Positions 46,481-55,771 of a DNA stretch of 64,000 bases are shown in pieces (position 1 is the first letter of the stretch; each line of letters begins with the position of its first letter). Source of the stretch: Streptomyces sp. NBC_01750. GTDB taxonomy: Bacteria; Actinomycetota; Actinomycetes; Streptomycetales; Streptomycetaceae. The translations under genes and the position numbers were made by a program. A model generated the notes under the pieces. It was given only the letters and a program-made list of their open reading frames with translations. It searched no databases and was not told where the DNA came from. The stretch covers positions 1,116,001 through 1,180,000 of the forward strand of contig NZ_CP109137.1 in NCBI RefSeq assembly GCF_035918095.1, read 5' to 3'.

Positions 46481-46896
46481 TCACACCCGCTGCGGTACGA
46501 CGGCAACGGGGCAGGCGGCGTGGTGGAGTGCTGTGTGGGCCAGCCGGCCGAGCTGGAGACCGAAGTGTCCCGGACGGCGTTCGGCTCCGACGATCAGAAG
46601 CTCCGCGGCGGCCGAACGCTCGAGCAGCACCTTTCGGGCCGGGCCCTCCACGGTGGCGCGGCCCACCTGGACCGCGGGGATCCCCGCAGCCCTGCCCAGT
46701 GCCTCGTCGAGCAAGGTGGCCCTCATCTCGTGGAATTTCGCGGCGTCGCCGGCGAGCAAGGGGAGGTCAGTCGTCTCGTGCGCAGGGCACCGCCATGCGG
46801 AATTCCATGGCGAGCAGCCTCCTCCTCCACCGCCCAGTCCACAGCCCCCAGGCTGGACTCCGATCCGTCCAGACCCACGACAAGGGGCAGCTCCAT
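46481..46896 (-). pseudogene. Universal stress protein, internally deleted and frameshifted
   Basis: ATG 46896 begins MELPLVVGLDGSESSLGAVD, nearly identical to the start of the 5306-6190 protein. After about 35 residues most of domain 1 is missing and the frame changes. It continues with second-domain sequence: EMRATLLDEALGRAAGIPAV, then GPARKVLLERSAAAELLIVG and HFGLQLGRLAHTALHHAACP, ending VVPQRV at 46481. A USP next to a GH65 repeats the gene pair at 2853-6190, so the whole pair was once duplicated. Confidence 0.75.
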
Positions 46897-46975
46897 CGCC
46901 CACCACAGGCACAGGGCGGACACGAAGAGCAGCCGCGCCCGATCCATGCGGAATGTCGCCGTTCAACGCTGCATA

Positions 46976-47063
46976 GTCAGCACCAAGTCAGCACCGGAGA
47001 GGTGATCAGGGGTGCTGACGTGGGATTTCAGGTCAGCACCAAACCAGCACGGGAATCAGCACC
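46976..47063. repeat. Cluster of GTCAGCACC repeats at the island border
   Basis: GTCAGCACC occurs at 46976-46984, 46987-46995 and 47032-47040, as GGTGCTGAC at 47011-47019, and as TCAGCACC at 47056-47063, with a partial CCAGCAC at 47044. The second and third copies form a hairpin with 9-bp arms and a 15-base loop. No gene is seen between 46,897 and 47,278. The cluster separates decayed sequence on the left from intact genes on the right. Confidence 0.6.
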
Positions 47064-47278
47064 GGGCCGCCAAACCATGGTGAATCACGCAACTCCGGCA
47101 GGCTCCTTCCCCACTCCAATTTTCGCGCCCTGACTCAGCCCCCATACTCCCATCATGGTGGTCGCGCGCACACTGACCCTCCGAACTGTGGTGTCCCACC
47201 ACATGTGCCCCTGACCTGCGGCTTCCTACGGTGTGGCGACACGCAAACGTCCCCGCCAACTGTCCGGAAGTGGTGTCC

Positions 47279-48661
47279 ATGGCCGCCCCCGCAACCGCTC
47301 CACCAGCACCCAGCTCACTCAAGCGCATCGTCGCCGCGAGCCTTATCGGCACCACCATCGAGTGGTACGACTTCTTCCTCTATGGATCGGCCGCCGCGCT
47401 GGTCTTCAACAAGCTGTTCTTTCCCGGCTCCGACCCGCTCGTCGGAACCCTGCTGTCGTTCCTCACCTACGCCGTCGGGTTCGCCGCCCGTCCGCTCGGT
47501 GCGCTCGTCTTCGGGCATTACGGCGACCGGCTCGGCCGAAAGAAGCTGCTGGTGCTGAGTCTGCTGCTGATGGGCGGGGCGACCTTCGCCATCGGGCTGC
47601 TGCCGACGCACGCGACCGTCGGCAGCGCCGCGCCCGTACTGCTGACCGTGCTGCGGCTGGTGCAGGGATTCGCACTCGGTGGTGAGTGGGGTGGAGCCGT
47701 GCTACTGGTGTCGGAGCACGGTGATCCCGAGCGACGCGGGTTCTGGGCCTCCTGGCCGCAGACGGGCGCGCCGGCCGGGCAGTTGCTCGCCACCGGGGTG
47801 CTCTCCGCGCTCACAGCGCTGCTGTCGGACGCCGCGTTCACCTCGTGGGGCTGGCGCATACCGTTCCTGCTCTCCGGTGTTCTGGTGGTCGTCGGTTTGT
47901 GGATTCGTCTCTCTGTCGATGAATCACCGGTCTTCAAGGCGGCGTTGGCGCAGGCCGAGGAGCGCAAGGCGGCAGCGGGCCAGGTCGAGAAGATGCCGCT
48001 CGTCTCCGTGCTGCGACACCACTGGCGCGATGTGCTGGTGGCCATGGGGGCCCGGATGGCGGAGAACATCAGCTATTACGTGATCACCGCGTTCATCCTG
48101 GTGTACGCGACGACCGCTGTGGAACTGAGCAAGCAGACCGCGCTGAATGCCGTACTCATCGCCTCTGCCGTGCACTTCGTGGTGATCCCGGCGTGGGGCG
48201 CTCTGTCGGACCGCATCGGGCGCAGGCCCGTGTATCTCATCGGTGCGATCGGGGTCGGTGCCTGGATGTTCCCCTTCTTCGCGCTCATCGACAGGGGGAG
48301 CTTCGGCAGTCTGCTGCTCGCCGTCACGGTGGGACTCGTCCTGCACGGGGCTATGTACGCGCCGCAGGCGGCCTTCTTCGCCGAGATGTTCTCGACGCGC
48401 ATGCGATACTCCGGGGCCTCCATCGGTGCGCAGTTCTCTTCCGTCGCGGCCGGTGCGCCCGCGCCGTTGATCGCGACCGCGCTGCTCGCCGACTACGACT
48501 CGTCGACGCCGATCGCCCTGTACGTCATCGCCGCGGCACTGCTCACCGTGGTGGCCATCGGCTGCGCCCGGGAGACCCGGCATCGCGATCTGACCGCTGT
48601 CGAGCCCGAGCCGGCGGAGAGCACTCCGGCGACCCGTCCGGCGGATGCACGGACTGCCTGA
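47279..48661 (+). CDS. MHS-family (metabolite:H+ symporter) MFS transporter
   Basis: The 460-residue protein has about twelve predicted membrane helices. Family marks: the N-terminal IGTTIEWYDFFLYGSAAALV, the loop FGHYGDRLGRKKLLVLSLLL between helices 2 and 3, GGEWGGAVLLVSEHGDPERR, and the repeated loop SDRIGRRPVYLIGAIG in the second half. These are typical of ProP/ShiA/KgtP-like symporters of organic acids or osmolytes. The ATG at 47279 is chosen because the family starts there. The neighbouring 3-hydroxybutyrate dehydrogenase suggests the substrate could be a hydroxy acid, but this is inference. It converges on the regulator at 48728 with a shared terminator. Confidence 0.88.
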   Translation: MAAPATAPPAPSSLKRIVAASLIGTTIEWYDFFLYGSAAALVFNKLFFPGSDPLVGTLLSFLTYAVGFAARPLGALVFGHYGDRLGRKKLLVLSLLLMGGATFAIGLLPTHATVGSAAPVLLTVLRLVQGFALGGEWGGAVLLVSEHGDPERRGFWASWPQTGAPAGQLLATGVLSALTALLSDAAFTSWGWRIPFLLSGVLVVVGLWIRLSVDESPVFKAALAQAEERKAAAGQVEKMPLVSVLRHHWRDVLVAMGARMAENISYYVITAFILVYATTAVELSKQTALNAVLIASAVHFVVIPAWGALSDRIGRRPVYLIGAIGVGAWMFPFFALIDRGSFGSLLLAVTVGLVLHGAMYAPQAAFFAEMFSTRMRYSGASIGAQFSSVAAGAPAPLIATALLADYDSSTPIALYVIAAALLTVVAIGCARETRHRDLTAVEPEPAESTPATRPADARTA

Positions 48662-48682
48662 GGGCCGGCAGTTGTACGGATC

Positions 48683-48729
48683 GAACGCACCGCGCGGGCC
48701 CCGAAGGGGGTCGGCGCGGTGGCGCGTTC
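48683..48729. terminator. Bidirectional terminator-like stem-loop between convergent genes
   Basis: ACCGCGC (48689-48695) pairs with GCGCGGT (48714-48720), extended after a three-base bulge by GAACGC (48683-48688) with GCGTTC (48724-48729). It lies between the transporter stop (48661) and the regulator stop (48728). There is no long T-run, as is common in Streptomyces. Confidence 0.55.
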
Positions 48730-50626
48730 AGTGGGCGACGGCCGCGGACATCGCATGCAGGCGCAGCGCGAGCTGGATCTCCAGCGACCTGGCCGGGGAC
48801 TGCCAGTCGGGGCCGAGCAGCCGGCCTATGCGTTCCAGGCGCTGGGCCACGGTGTTCACATGCACATGGAGATCGTCCTTCGTACGGGCCGGGCTCATAC
48901 CGCTCGCGAAGTACGCGTCGAGCGTGTGCACCAGGTCGGTGCCGCGCCGCCGGTCGTAGTCGACGACCTCGCCCATCGTGCGCCGTACGAAACCGTCGAT
49001 GTCGCCGGGGTCGGCCAGCAGCAGGCCGAGGAATCCCAGGTCTTGTGCCGCCGCGCCCTGGCCGGAGCGGCCGAGCAGCCGCAGGGCATCGAGGCAGCGC
49101 CGCGCCTGTGCGTACGCCCCGGCTATCGGGCTCGGATCGCCGACGGGCGCCATGACGGGCGAGGACGCGCCGACGGTGACCGACTCCCGTACCGTCCCGC
49201 TCAGTTGTCTCGAGGTCTGGCGGGCGAGCTCGGCCGCGCTGTCATCGGGGCCGAGCGGAAGCAGCAGTACAGTGCCGCCGTCACGGGCCGCGGCAAGGCC
49301 GGAGCGGGTCGCGGCCAGGTGAGAGGCGGCCGACCACAGGCGCTGCCGGTCGGCGGTCCGGCGGTCTGCGGTCTCCCGGCCGGAGGTGTCCGAGGTGCCC
49401 GGGTCGGGTCCGTCGATCCTGGCGGCCAGCACCACATGCGGTGCGTCGAGGTCGGCCTGCAGCCGCGCCGCCCGTTCCCGCAGCAGCCGGGGGTCGCGGT
49501 CCGGTGCGTCGAGCAGATCGTCGAGCAGTTCACCCCGTACTCGTTGTTCGGCGTCGTGGGCGGAGCGCCGGGCGAGCAGCAGGAGGGAGGTGACCATGGC
49601 CGCACGCTCCATGGTGCGCCGGTCGACGGGGTCGAGGTCGGGATGGCTGCGGAGCAACAGGGCGCCCAGCAGCTCACCGCCCGCCGATACGGCGGCCACC
49701 CAGTCCTGCCCGTGCCGAACCGCCCGGCCGTCGGTGCCGGTGGCTTCGAGGCCGGATTCGGTGAACTCGACCGTACCGTCCAGGACTTCGGAGAGCGCGG
49801 CGGCCACGTCATGAACACCTCCGCCTCGCAGCACCACCTCGGTCAGCCGGTCGTGGACCTCCGAGGCACGCTCGATGACGCCGCTGTGGTCCTTGATGAT
49901 CTCGTTGGCCCGCTCCAGCTCGGCGAGTGCCGAGCGGGTCTCGACCAGCAGGTTCGCGGTGTCGATGGCGACGGCGGCATGGGCTGCGAAGGAGCCGAGC
50001 AGCGCGACCTGTTGCCGTTCGAAAACCCTGGCGCGGCGGTCGGCGGCGAAGAGCACGCCGATGACCTGGCTGCCGAGCATCAGCGGCACTCCAAGGATGG
50101 CCACCAGGCCCTCGTCGCTCACGGCCGTGTCGATCGTCCTTGTGTGCTCGAACCGCTCGTCGTCGAAATAACTGTCGGTGACATAAGGACGGGCCGTCTG
50201 GGCGACGAGGCCACCGAGTCCCTCCCCCATGCCCAGCCGCAGCTGCTGGAAGCGCGCCGACACCGACCCCTCGGTGACTCGCATGTAGGTGTCGCCCGCT
50301 GCCGGGTCGTTGAGGCTCAGATAAGCGACTTCCGTGCCCAGCAGCGAGCGGGCGCGCTGCACGATCGCTCGCAGCACGGCGTCGAGATCACGCAGACCTG
50401 CCAGGTCGTGCGCGGTCTCGAAGAGCGCGGAGAGCTCGGCCTCGCGGCGCCGCCGCCCCTCCAGCTCGGCCCGCACCCGCAGCGCGAGCTGTTTGGCGTG
50501 CTCGAGGGAGGCGAGAGTCTCGGCCCCGGCTCCGCTCGCGCGGGCGAGCAGCGCCGGCCGGTCATACGCCTCTGCGTCGGCGCCGCGTGCGAGGAGCTCC
50601 AGGTAGGAGGCTTGATCGTGGGACAT
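48728..50626 (-). CDS. GAF-domain, PucR/CdaR-type transcriptional regulator
   Basis: The protein has 632 residues from ATG 50626 (MSHDQASYLELLARGADAEA). A coiled segment with FETAHDLAGLRDLDAVLRAI leads into a GAF domain (about 75-235, ending GVLFAADRRARVFERQQVAL). The protein ends with a GGDEF-like CdaR middle region and a C-terminal PucR helix-turn-helix (about 570-630): HTLDAYFASGMSPARTKDDL, then HVHVNTVAQRLERIGRLLGP. Such proteins are ligand-responsive activators. Being between the transporter and the hydroxybutyrate dehydrogenase, it probably controls one or both. It is the intact counterpart of the type of fragment seen at 32890. Confidence 0.85.
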   Translation of the reverse strand: MSHDQASYLELLARGADAEAYDRPALLARASGAGAETLASLEHAKQLALRVRAELEGRRRREAELSALFETAHDLAGLRDLDAVLRAIVQRARSLLGTEVAYLSLNDPAAGDTYMRVTEGSVSARFQQLRLGMGEGLGGLVAQTARPYVTDSYFDDERFEHTRTIDTAVSDEGLVAILGVPLMLGSQVIGVLFAADRRARVFERQQVALLGSFAAHAAVAIDTANLLVETRSALAELERANEIIKDHSGVIERASEVHDRLTEVVLRGGGVHDVAAALSEVLDGTVEFTESGLEATGTDGRAVRHGQDWVAAVSAGGELLGALLLRSHPDLDPVDRRTMERAAMVTSLLLLARRSAHDAEQRVRGELLDDLLDAPDRDPRLLRERAARLQADLDAPHVVLAARIDGPDPGTSDTSGRETADRRTADRQRLWSAASHLAATRSGLAAARDGGTVLLLPLGPDDSAAELARQTSRQLSGTVRESVTVGASSPVMAPVGDPSPIAGAYAQARRCLDALRLLGRSGQGAAAQDLGFLGLLLADPGDIDGFVRRTMGEVVDYDRRRGTDLVHTLDAYFASGMSPARTKDDLHVHVNTVAQRLERIGRLLGPDWQSPARSLEIQLALRLHAMSAAVAH

Positions 50627-50702
50627 GAACACAGGATTCCTGCCGTACGGGCGTTCGCACCAGCCCTGTGGACAACGAAGCCGTTGTGGACAAATGAGGG
50701 AC

Positions 50703-51518
50703 CTAGTGGGCGGTCCAGCCGCCGTCGAGGGCGAGCGACGTGCCGGTGATGAAGGATGCCTGCGGCGTGCACAGATACAGCACCGCTTCGGCGACCTCCT
50801 CCGGCTCGACGAGCCTCTTGATCGCGGAGTCTTTGAGCAGTACGTCCACGAGGACTCGGTCCTCGGCCACCGAGTGGGCCGCCGCCTGGTCCGCGATCTG
50901 CTTCTCGACCAGTGGCGTACGCACATAGCCGGGATTGACGCAGACGGAGGTCACCCCGTGCGGAGCGCCCTCGAGGGCCGCGGTTTTCGAGAGCCCCTCG
51001 AGACCGTGTTTGGCGGCCACATACGCGGACTTGAAGGCCGAGGCGCGCAGCCCATGGACGGACGAGATATTGATGATCCGGCCCCAGCCCTGCGCGTACA
51101 TATGCGGCAGCGCGCCCCTGATCAGCCGGAACGGCGCTTCCAGCATCACCGTGAGCATGGTGTGGAAGACGTCGGGCGGGAATTCCTCGATGGGGCGGAC
51201 CAGTTGCAGCCCGGCATTGTTGACCAGGATGTCCGCTCCGGCGGCGGCGGCCTCCGCCGCGTCGAGGTCGGTGAGGTCCAGGAGCTGCGGTTCGACGGCC
51301 CCGGCCAGTCCCGGGGAGTGCGCGGCGAGGGATTCGAGGCCCTCGTAGTCCCGGTCGACGGCCGTGACCTTCGCACCGGCGGCCGCGAGCCGCAGCGCAC
51401 AGGCACGGCCTATGCCGCCCGCCGCGCCGGTGACGAGTGCGGTACGGCCGCCGAGGTCGAGGGCGACGGGAGAAGCATCGGGACGAGCTGGGGTACCTGG
51501 TGTGGTGGGCGCGGTCAT
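50703..51518 (-). CDS. 3-Hydroxybutyrate dehydrogenase (short-chain dehydrogenase)
   Basis: The 271-residue SDR has cofactor motif LVTGAAGGIGRACALRLAAA (about 28-47), NNAG, and catalytic Ser/Tyr/Lys in INISSVHGLRASAFKSAYVA with the following AK. The stretch GVTSVCVNPGYVRTPLVEKQ with the Gln/Lys-rich lid is typical of D-3-hydroxybutyrate dehydrogenases. It oxidises 3-hydroxybutyrate to acetoacetate with NAD+, linking to PHB or ketone-body use. The start is ATG 51518. It is transcribed toward the regulator, with a 76-bp gap. Confidence 0.85.
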   Translation of the reverse strand: MTAPTTPGTPARPDASPVALDLGGRTALVTGAAGGIGRACALRLAAAGAKVTAVDRDYEGLESLAAHSPGLAGAVEPQLLDLTDLDAAEAAAAGADILVNNAGLQLVRPIEEFPPDVFHTMLTVMLEAPFRLIRGALPHMYAQGWGRIINISSVHGLRASAFKSAYVAAKHGLEGLSKTAALEGAPHGVTSVCVNPGYVRTPLVEKQIADQAAAHSVAEDRVLVDVLLKDSAIKRLVEPEEVAEAVLYLCTPQASFITGTSLALDGGWTAH

Positions 51519-51573
51519 GCTTCGCACCCTAGGCAGTGGTCATCCCCCGACCGATGTGGTCAGCGCCCATACT

Positions 51574-52056
51574 TCACTGCTCGACGGTGGGTTGGAACCA
51601 TGCCGGTCCTTCGGTGAGCGCCTGCTTGATCCGGAAGAGCGAGAACTCCTTCAGCTCCGGCAGCGCGTCCACGGAGAACCACCCCACCTCCAGCGACTCG
51701 TCGTCGTTGACACGTGCCTGGCCGGTCACCGCGCGGCAGCGGAAACTGATGTCCATGAACTGGCACTGGTCGCCGTTGGGGTAGGTGACCGGCTTCCGCA
51801 GCGCCTGGACCAGCACGACCCGCTCCGCGACGCAGCGCACCGCGGTCTCCTCGTACACCTCGCGCACGGCCGTCACCGCAGGCTGCTCCCCCGGCTCCGG
51901 AATCCCGCCGATGACGGACCATTTGCCGGTGTCGGCACGTCTCCCCAGCAGCACCCGCCCCTGGCCGTCGAAGACGACCGCGCTGACACCCGGCAGGAGG
52001 AGGAGCTGGTGGCCTGCGGTGGCCCGGAGCTCACGGATGAAGTCGGGGGTTGCCAT
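51574..52056 (-). CDS. Nudix hydrolase
   Basis: The 160-residue protein starts at ATG 52056 (MATPDFIRELRATAGHQLLL). The Nudix box is GGIPEPGEQPAVTAVREVYE followed by ETAV; the usual glycine before the last hydrophobic residue is Ala here, a tolerated variant. The REVYEE core that holds Mg2+ is intact. Likely substrates are nucleoside diphosphate derivatives; nothing specific can be said. It is 10 bp downstream of the lnt gene on the same strand. Confidence 0.85.
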   Translation of the reverse strand: MATPDFIRELRATAGHQLLLLPGVSAVVFDGQGRVLLGRRADTGKWSVIGGIPEPGEQPAVTAVREVYEETAVRCVAERVVLVQALRKPVTYPNGDQCQFMDISFRCRAVTGQARVNDDESLEVGWFSVDALPELKEFSLFRIKQALTEGPAWFQPTVEQ

Positions 52057-52066
52057 GACTTCGACC

Positions 52067-53731
52067 CTAACCGGCGTCGACCGTGCCCCGCTCGCTCGTG
52101 CCGTGCTCGGTCGTGCCCTGCTCAGCGCCGCCCTGCCCGGCCTTCCGCTGCCGCCCGGCCCGCACCGCCCGTGTGACGACCCAGCCCACACCGCCCGCCG
52201 CGACCAGCACCAGGATGCCTTCGGGCCAGGTTCCCAGCCGTGTCGCCGGCGTGAGCGAGGAGCGCAGCGGCACTTCGGCGACCAGCGCGCCCGGCGTGAA
52301 CATCTTCGTCTTCTGGACGATCTTCCCGTCCGGCATGATCACGGCACTGACACCGCTGGTCACAGGGACCACGACGGAGCGCCCGTGCTCGACGGCCCGC
52401 ACCTGCGACATCGCCAGTTGCTGATACGTCATCTCGCTGCGGCCGAAGGTGGCGTTGTTGCTCGGTACGGAGATGAGCTGGGCCCCGCTGGTGACGGTGT
52501 CACGCACCGCGTCGTCGAACGCCGCCTCGAAGCAGGTGACCATGCCCACCTTGGTGCCCGCCAGGTCGAAGAGGCCCACCTTGCCCCCAGGTCCGAAGTC
52601 CCGCCGCACCCGGTCGACGTCGGAGCTGAAGAGGCGTACGAAGGAGCGCATCGGGATGTACTCGCCGAACGGCTGGACATGCCGCTTGTCGTAGGTGTCG
52701 ACGGGGCCACGCGTGGGGTCCCATTCGATCAGGGTGTTGCGCAGCTTGCCCGTGTCGGGAGTGACGACCGCGCCGACGACGGTCGGCACGCCGATCGCCC
52801 TCACCGCTTCATCGATGACCAGCTTGGCGTCGGCGTTGCGGTACGGGTCCAGGTCCGAGGAGTTCTCCGGCCACAGGACGAAGTCCGGCTTGGCCACCTT
52901 GCCCGCCTTCACATCGGCGGCGAGCTGCTCGGTGCGGCGGACGTGGTTGTCGAGGACCGCGCGGCGCTGGGAGTTGAAGTCGAGCCCCAGTCGCGGCACA
53001 TTGCCCTGGATAACGGCTACGTTCGCGGTGCCGTCCTCGGCGGAGTCGTCGACGAGCGGCAGAGCGGCGAGGGCCGCCGTGACCGGGAGGAGAACGGCGA
53101 GAAGCGCTGACGCCGCGGCGCCGCGCGGGAGCTCGCCGGTACGCCGGTGGGCACGGATTTGGCGGACTGTCTCGTACAGTCCGAAGCCGCACAGTACGAC
53201 CGCGAAACTCAGCACCGGTGTTCCGCCCAGCGCCGCGAGCGGCAGGAAGAAGCCGTCCGCCTGTCCGAAGGCGATCTTGCCCCAGGGGAAGCCGCCGAAC
53301 GGCACGCGCGCCCGTAGAGCCTCACTCACGATCCAGACGGCCGCGCCCCACACCGGCCACACCGGGAGCCGGGAGACCGCGGCGACACCCATGCAGGCGA
53401 GCGCGACGAACACCGCCTCCACCGCGGCCAGCGCCACCCACGGCGCGGGGCCGACCTCCTCGCCCGTCCAGATGAGCAGCGGCAACAGAAAGCTGAGGCC
53501 GGTGAGGTAGCCCAGGCCGAACGCGGGCCGCAGCCGGCGTCCGTACAGGGTCCAGCCGAGCAGAGCGAGGCCCGGCAGGGCCAGCCACCACAGAGGACGC
53601 GGCGGGAAGCTCGCGAAGAGCAGCACCCCGGACAGGACGGCGGCACCCGGCCGCAGAAAGCGCCGCGGCAGCGGTCGGTCGGCGGCGGGGGCGGACGGTC
53701 GGGCGTCGACGGTGGTGATGGTGGCGCTCAC
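52067..53731 (-). CDS. lnt: Apolipoprotein N-acyltransferase
   Basis: The protein has 554 residues from the GTG at 53731. Six to seven membrane helices (about 25-215) are followed by a nitrilase-like domain (about 235-480) and a C-terminal helix (about 495-515). The catalytic triad is visible: Glu in QPFGEYIPMRSFV or DFVLWPENSSDLD, Lys in YDKRHVQPFG, and Cys in MVTCFEAAFDDAV. Lnt N-acylates the modified cysteine of lipoproteins at the outer face of the membrane. The Asp/Gly/Thr-rich C-terminal tail (about 525-554) has repeated GTxEHGT-like units. It is divergent from the membrane gene at 53976. Confidence 0.88.
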   Translation of the reverse strand: MSATITTVDARPSAPAADRPLPRRFLRPGAAVLSGVLLFASFPPRPLWWLALPGLALLGWTLYGRRLRPAFGLGYLTGLSFLLPLLIWTGEEVGPAPWVALAAVEAVFVALACMGVAAVSRLPVWPVWGAAVWIVSEALRARVPFGGFPWGKIAFGQADGFFLPLAALGGTPVLSFAVVLCGFGLYETVRQIRAHRRTGELPRGAAASALLAVLLPVTAALAALPLVDDSAEDGTANVAVIQGNVPRLGLDFNSQRRAVLDNHVRRTEQLAADVKAGKVAKPDFVLWPENSSDLDPYRNADAKLVIDEAVRAIGVPTVVGAVVTPDTGKLRNTLIEWDPTRGPVDTYDKRHVQPFGEYIPMRSFVRLFSSDVDRVRRDFGPGGKVGLFDLAGTKVGMVTCFEAAFDDAVRDTVTSGAQLISVPSNNATFGRSEMTYQQLAMSQVRAVEHGRSVVVPVTSGVSAVIMPDGKIVQKTKMFTPGALVAEVPLRSSLTPATRLGTWPEGILVLVAAGGVGWVVTRAVRAGRQRKAGQGGAEQGTTEHGTSERGTVDAG

Positions 53732-53975
53732 CCGGCGGATTCTACGGCGCCGGGCTGTGCCCCGGCAGTCCGGTCCTTCGTCGGCCGACACACAGACCGG
53801 CCGCACCCGCTCCCGCACCGACGCCGCACGGGCCCCGGACACCGACTGCCGGATCGTTCCTGCGCAATCCATCCACAAACACCTGCCACTGCCGTTACCG
53901 TGTGCGCCAGCCCTGCCACCCGAAGCGATTCAGCTGCTGCGGCAGGGCCCGTCACAGGGTCGGGGGGTCGACGGG

Positions 53976-55052
53976 ATGGCTGCACCGGACGGCCGGTCCG
54001 CCACGCGGGAGCGCGGCCGCGCGACCGATGTGGCCGGCGTTGTCGTCCTCAGCGGCTGCGCCGTGTGGTCGCTGATCAGCGCGACCGGACGCGAGGCACG
54101 GCCCGAGGGCGTGCTGCTCGCCGTCTTCGCCGTCGCCGCCGGCTATGCCTGCGGCCGTATCTGCGGCACGCTCCTGCCGGTGGCGGCCGCCTCGGCCGCC
54201 GCGCTGGCCGCGCTCGGCCTGGCGATCGCCTCACGCCAAGGTGTGCCCGGCGCGATCGCCGGGACGCCCATCCAGCCGGGGCACACGGGTGCGGCTGCGG
54301 CGCTGCTGGTCCTCGGTGCCGGTGCGGCCTGCTGCGCCGCCGCGGCAGCCCGTCCGGCCGCGCTGCGCCTCGCGCTGCGGATGCTCGCTCTCGCCGTCGC
54401 CTGCACCGCGGCGGCGCTCGGTTCCGTCGCCGGGGCCGCGGTGGCCGTCGGCGTACTGCTCTGCTCGCTCGCGGCAGTACGGATGCGTCATCGGACGGTG
54501 GCGCTCGCCGGCCTCGCCCTTGCCACCGGTCTGGTGGTGGCCGCCTCATGGGGCGTGGCCGAGGACACCCTTCCGGACGGGCTGTCGGTCTCACTGCAGG
54601 GCCAGCTCACCCAGAACCGGGTGGCTCTGTGGCGGGACGCGATCACTCTCGCCAAGGACGATCCGGTACGGGGTGCGGGCCCCGGCCGGTTCGGCAAGCT
54701 CAGCGCCACCGCGTACCAGTCGCTGGGCTCCGACGGCAAGCCGCACTCGGCACCCCTGCAGCAGGCGGCCGAGCAGGGCGTGGTGGGCGTGGCCCTGCTG
54801 GGTGCGGCGTTCGGCTGGATGCTGTACGGCTTGTGGCGCTCGCCGCGCTCCACCCAGGTCGTGCTGAGCGCGGGAGCCGCGCTCACGGCGCTGGCGGTCC
54901 TGGCGAGCGTCGGCAACGCGCTGAGCTTCACGCCTGTTACGGCGGGCGCGGGGCTGCTCGCGGGACTGGCGACGGCGCGTACGGCGGGAGAGGGCTCGGC
55001 AGAGCGCGGTGCGCGCACGGACCGGTGGGCGGACGCGGCGGACAGCCGGTAG
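53976..55052 (+). CDS. O-antigen-ligase/Wzy-like polytopic membrane protein
   Basis: The protein has 358 residues from ATG 53976, with about ten hydrophobic segments (for example VLSGCAVWSLISATG and ALGLAIASRQGVPGAIAG). The loop between late helices reads LTQNRVALWRDAITLAKDDP, VRGAGPGRFGKLSATAYQSL and PHSAPLQQAAEQGVVGVALL. This Asn/Arg-to-His pattern is the signature of Wzy_C/O-antigen-ligase-type proteins. Substrate unknown. The end is hydrophilic and Arg/Asp-rich. Confidence 0.65.
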   Translation: MAAPDGRSATRERGRATDVAGVVVLSGCAVWSLISATGREARPEGVLLAVFAVAAGYACGRICGTLLPVAAASAAALAALGLAIASRQGVPGAIAGTPIQPGHTGAAAALLVLGAGAACCAAAAARPAALRLALRMLALAVACTAAALGSVAGAAVAVGVLLCSLAAVRMRHRTVALAGLALATGLVVAASWGVAEDTLPDGLSVSLQGQLTQNRVALWRDAITLAKDDPVRGAGPGRFGKLSATAYQSLGSDGKPHSAPLQQAAEQGVVGVALLGAAFGWMLYGLWRSPRSTQVVLSAGAALTALAVLASVGNALSFTPVTAGAGLLAGLATARTAGEGSAERGARTDRWADAADSR

Positions 55053-55094
55053 CCGTGCCTCTGCGGGAACGGTGGCTCCAGAGGGAGCGGTGGC

Positions 55095-55655
55095 TCAGAT
55101 CCCGACGGCCTTATTGGTCCCCGCGAGTCCAAGTCGGCCGCGGATGGCTCGTACGGCGGCCTCCGCGTCGTCCACGGTCACGGTGAAGGTCCTGCCGTCG
55201 CCCAGCGTGACGACGATGCCCTCACCCCGGCGCACGACAACCGCTGTGCCTCGCTCCGGACGCCAGCGGTAGCCCCAGCCGCCCCACTGTCGCGGGGTGA
55301 CCTTCGGAGCGAACTCGGCGCCCACCACATGGTCGAGCGGGATGCGCCGGCGCGGCAGACCGATATGACCGCAGCGCACCTCGACCGCGTCGCTGTCGAC
55401 CCTGACCGCCACATGGACGAAGGCGAGAGTCCCGAAGAGGATCAGCAGGCCGGCTGCCACGCAGCCGATCACCGACATCAGCAGCGGGGCGATGCCCGAG
55501 GTCCAGGCGGAGTCGACGGCGAGCTCGATGCCGAGCGCCAGGCAAGCGGCGCCCACGGCGGCAAGCAGCCACTGAGCACGGTTGGTCGCCCGGCCGGTCC
55601 AGACGGCGGGAAGGGGCTCTGCGGCGTGCCCCTCGACGCGGAAGTGGTCCCTCAT
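55095..55655 (-). CDS. Two-helix membrane protein with PH-like cytosolic domain
   Basis: The 186-residue protein has two transmembrane helices (about 30-50 and 57-80: AQWLLAAVGAACLALGIELA and VIGCVAAGLLILFGTLAFVH). The C-terminal beta-rich domain starts RVDSDAVEVRCGHIGLPRRR and ends VTLGDGRTFTVTVDDAEAAV. The arrangement of two helices followed by a PH-like domain is common in uncharacterised actinobacterial proteins. The start is ATG 55655. No function can be assigned. Confidence 0.7.
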   Translation of the reverse strand: MRDHFRVEGHAAEPLPAVWTGRATNRAQWLLAAVGAACLALGIELAVDSAWTSGIAPLLMSVIGCVAAGLLILFGTLAFVHVAVRVDSDAVEVRCGHIGLPRRRIPLDHVVGAEFAPKVTPRQWGGWGYRWRPERGTAVVVRRGEGIVVTLGDGRTFTVTVDDAEAAVRAIRGRLGLAGTNKAVGI

Positions 55656-55771
55656 GGCTAGCAGCGTACTCACGTTCCGCCTGCTGGGTATGGTCCCGGC
55701 CACAAGGATCAACCTTAGGGATCGCGCCTGCCGCCGGGTCCGCGGACCGGGCGTGGCAGGGGCTGGAGCGC

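Noticed and set aside
46976..47063. Rho-independent terminator
   Set aside because: The hairpin has a long 15-base loop, lacks a T-run, and several extra direct copies are not explained by termination.
53900..55186. 428-codon forward frame overlapping the O-antigen-ligase-like gene in another phase
   Set aside because: Arg/Gly-rich out-of-phase translation; the hydrophobic helix pattern and Wzy-type loop are only in the chosen frame.
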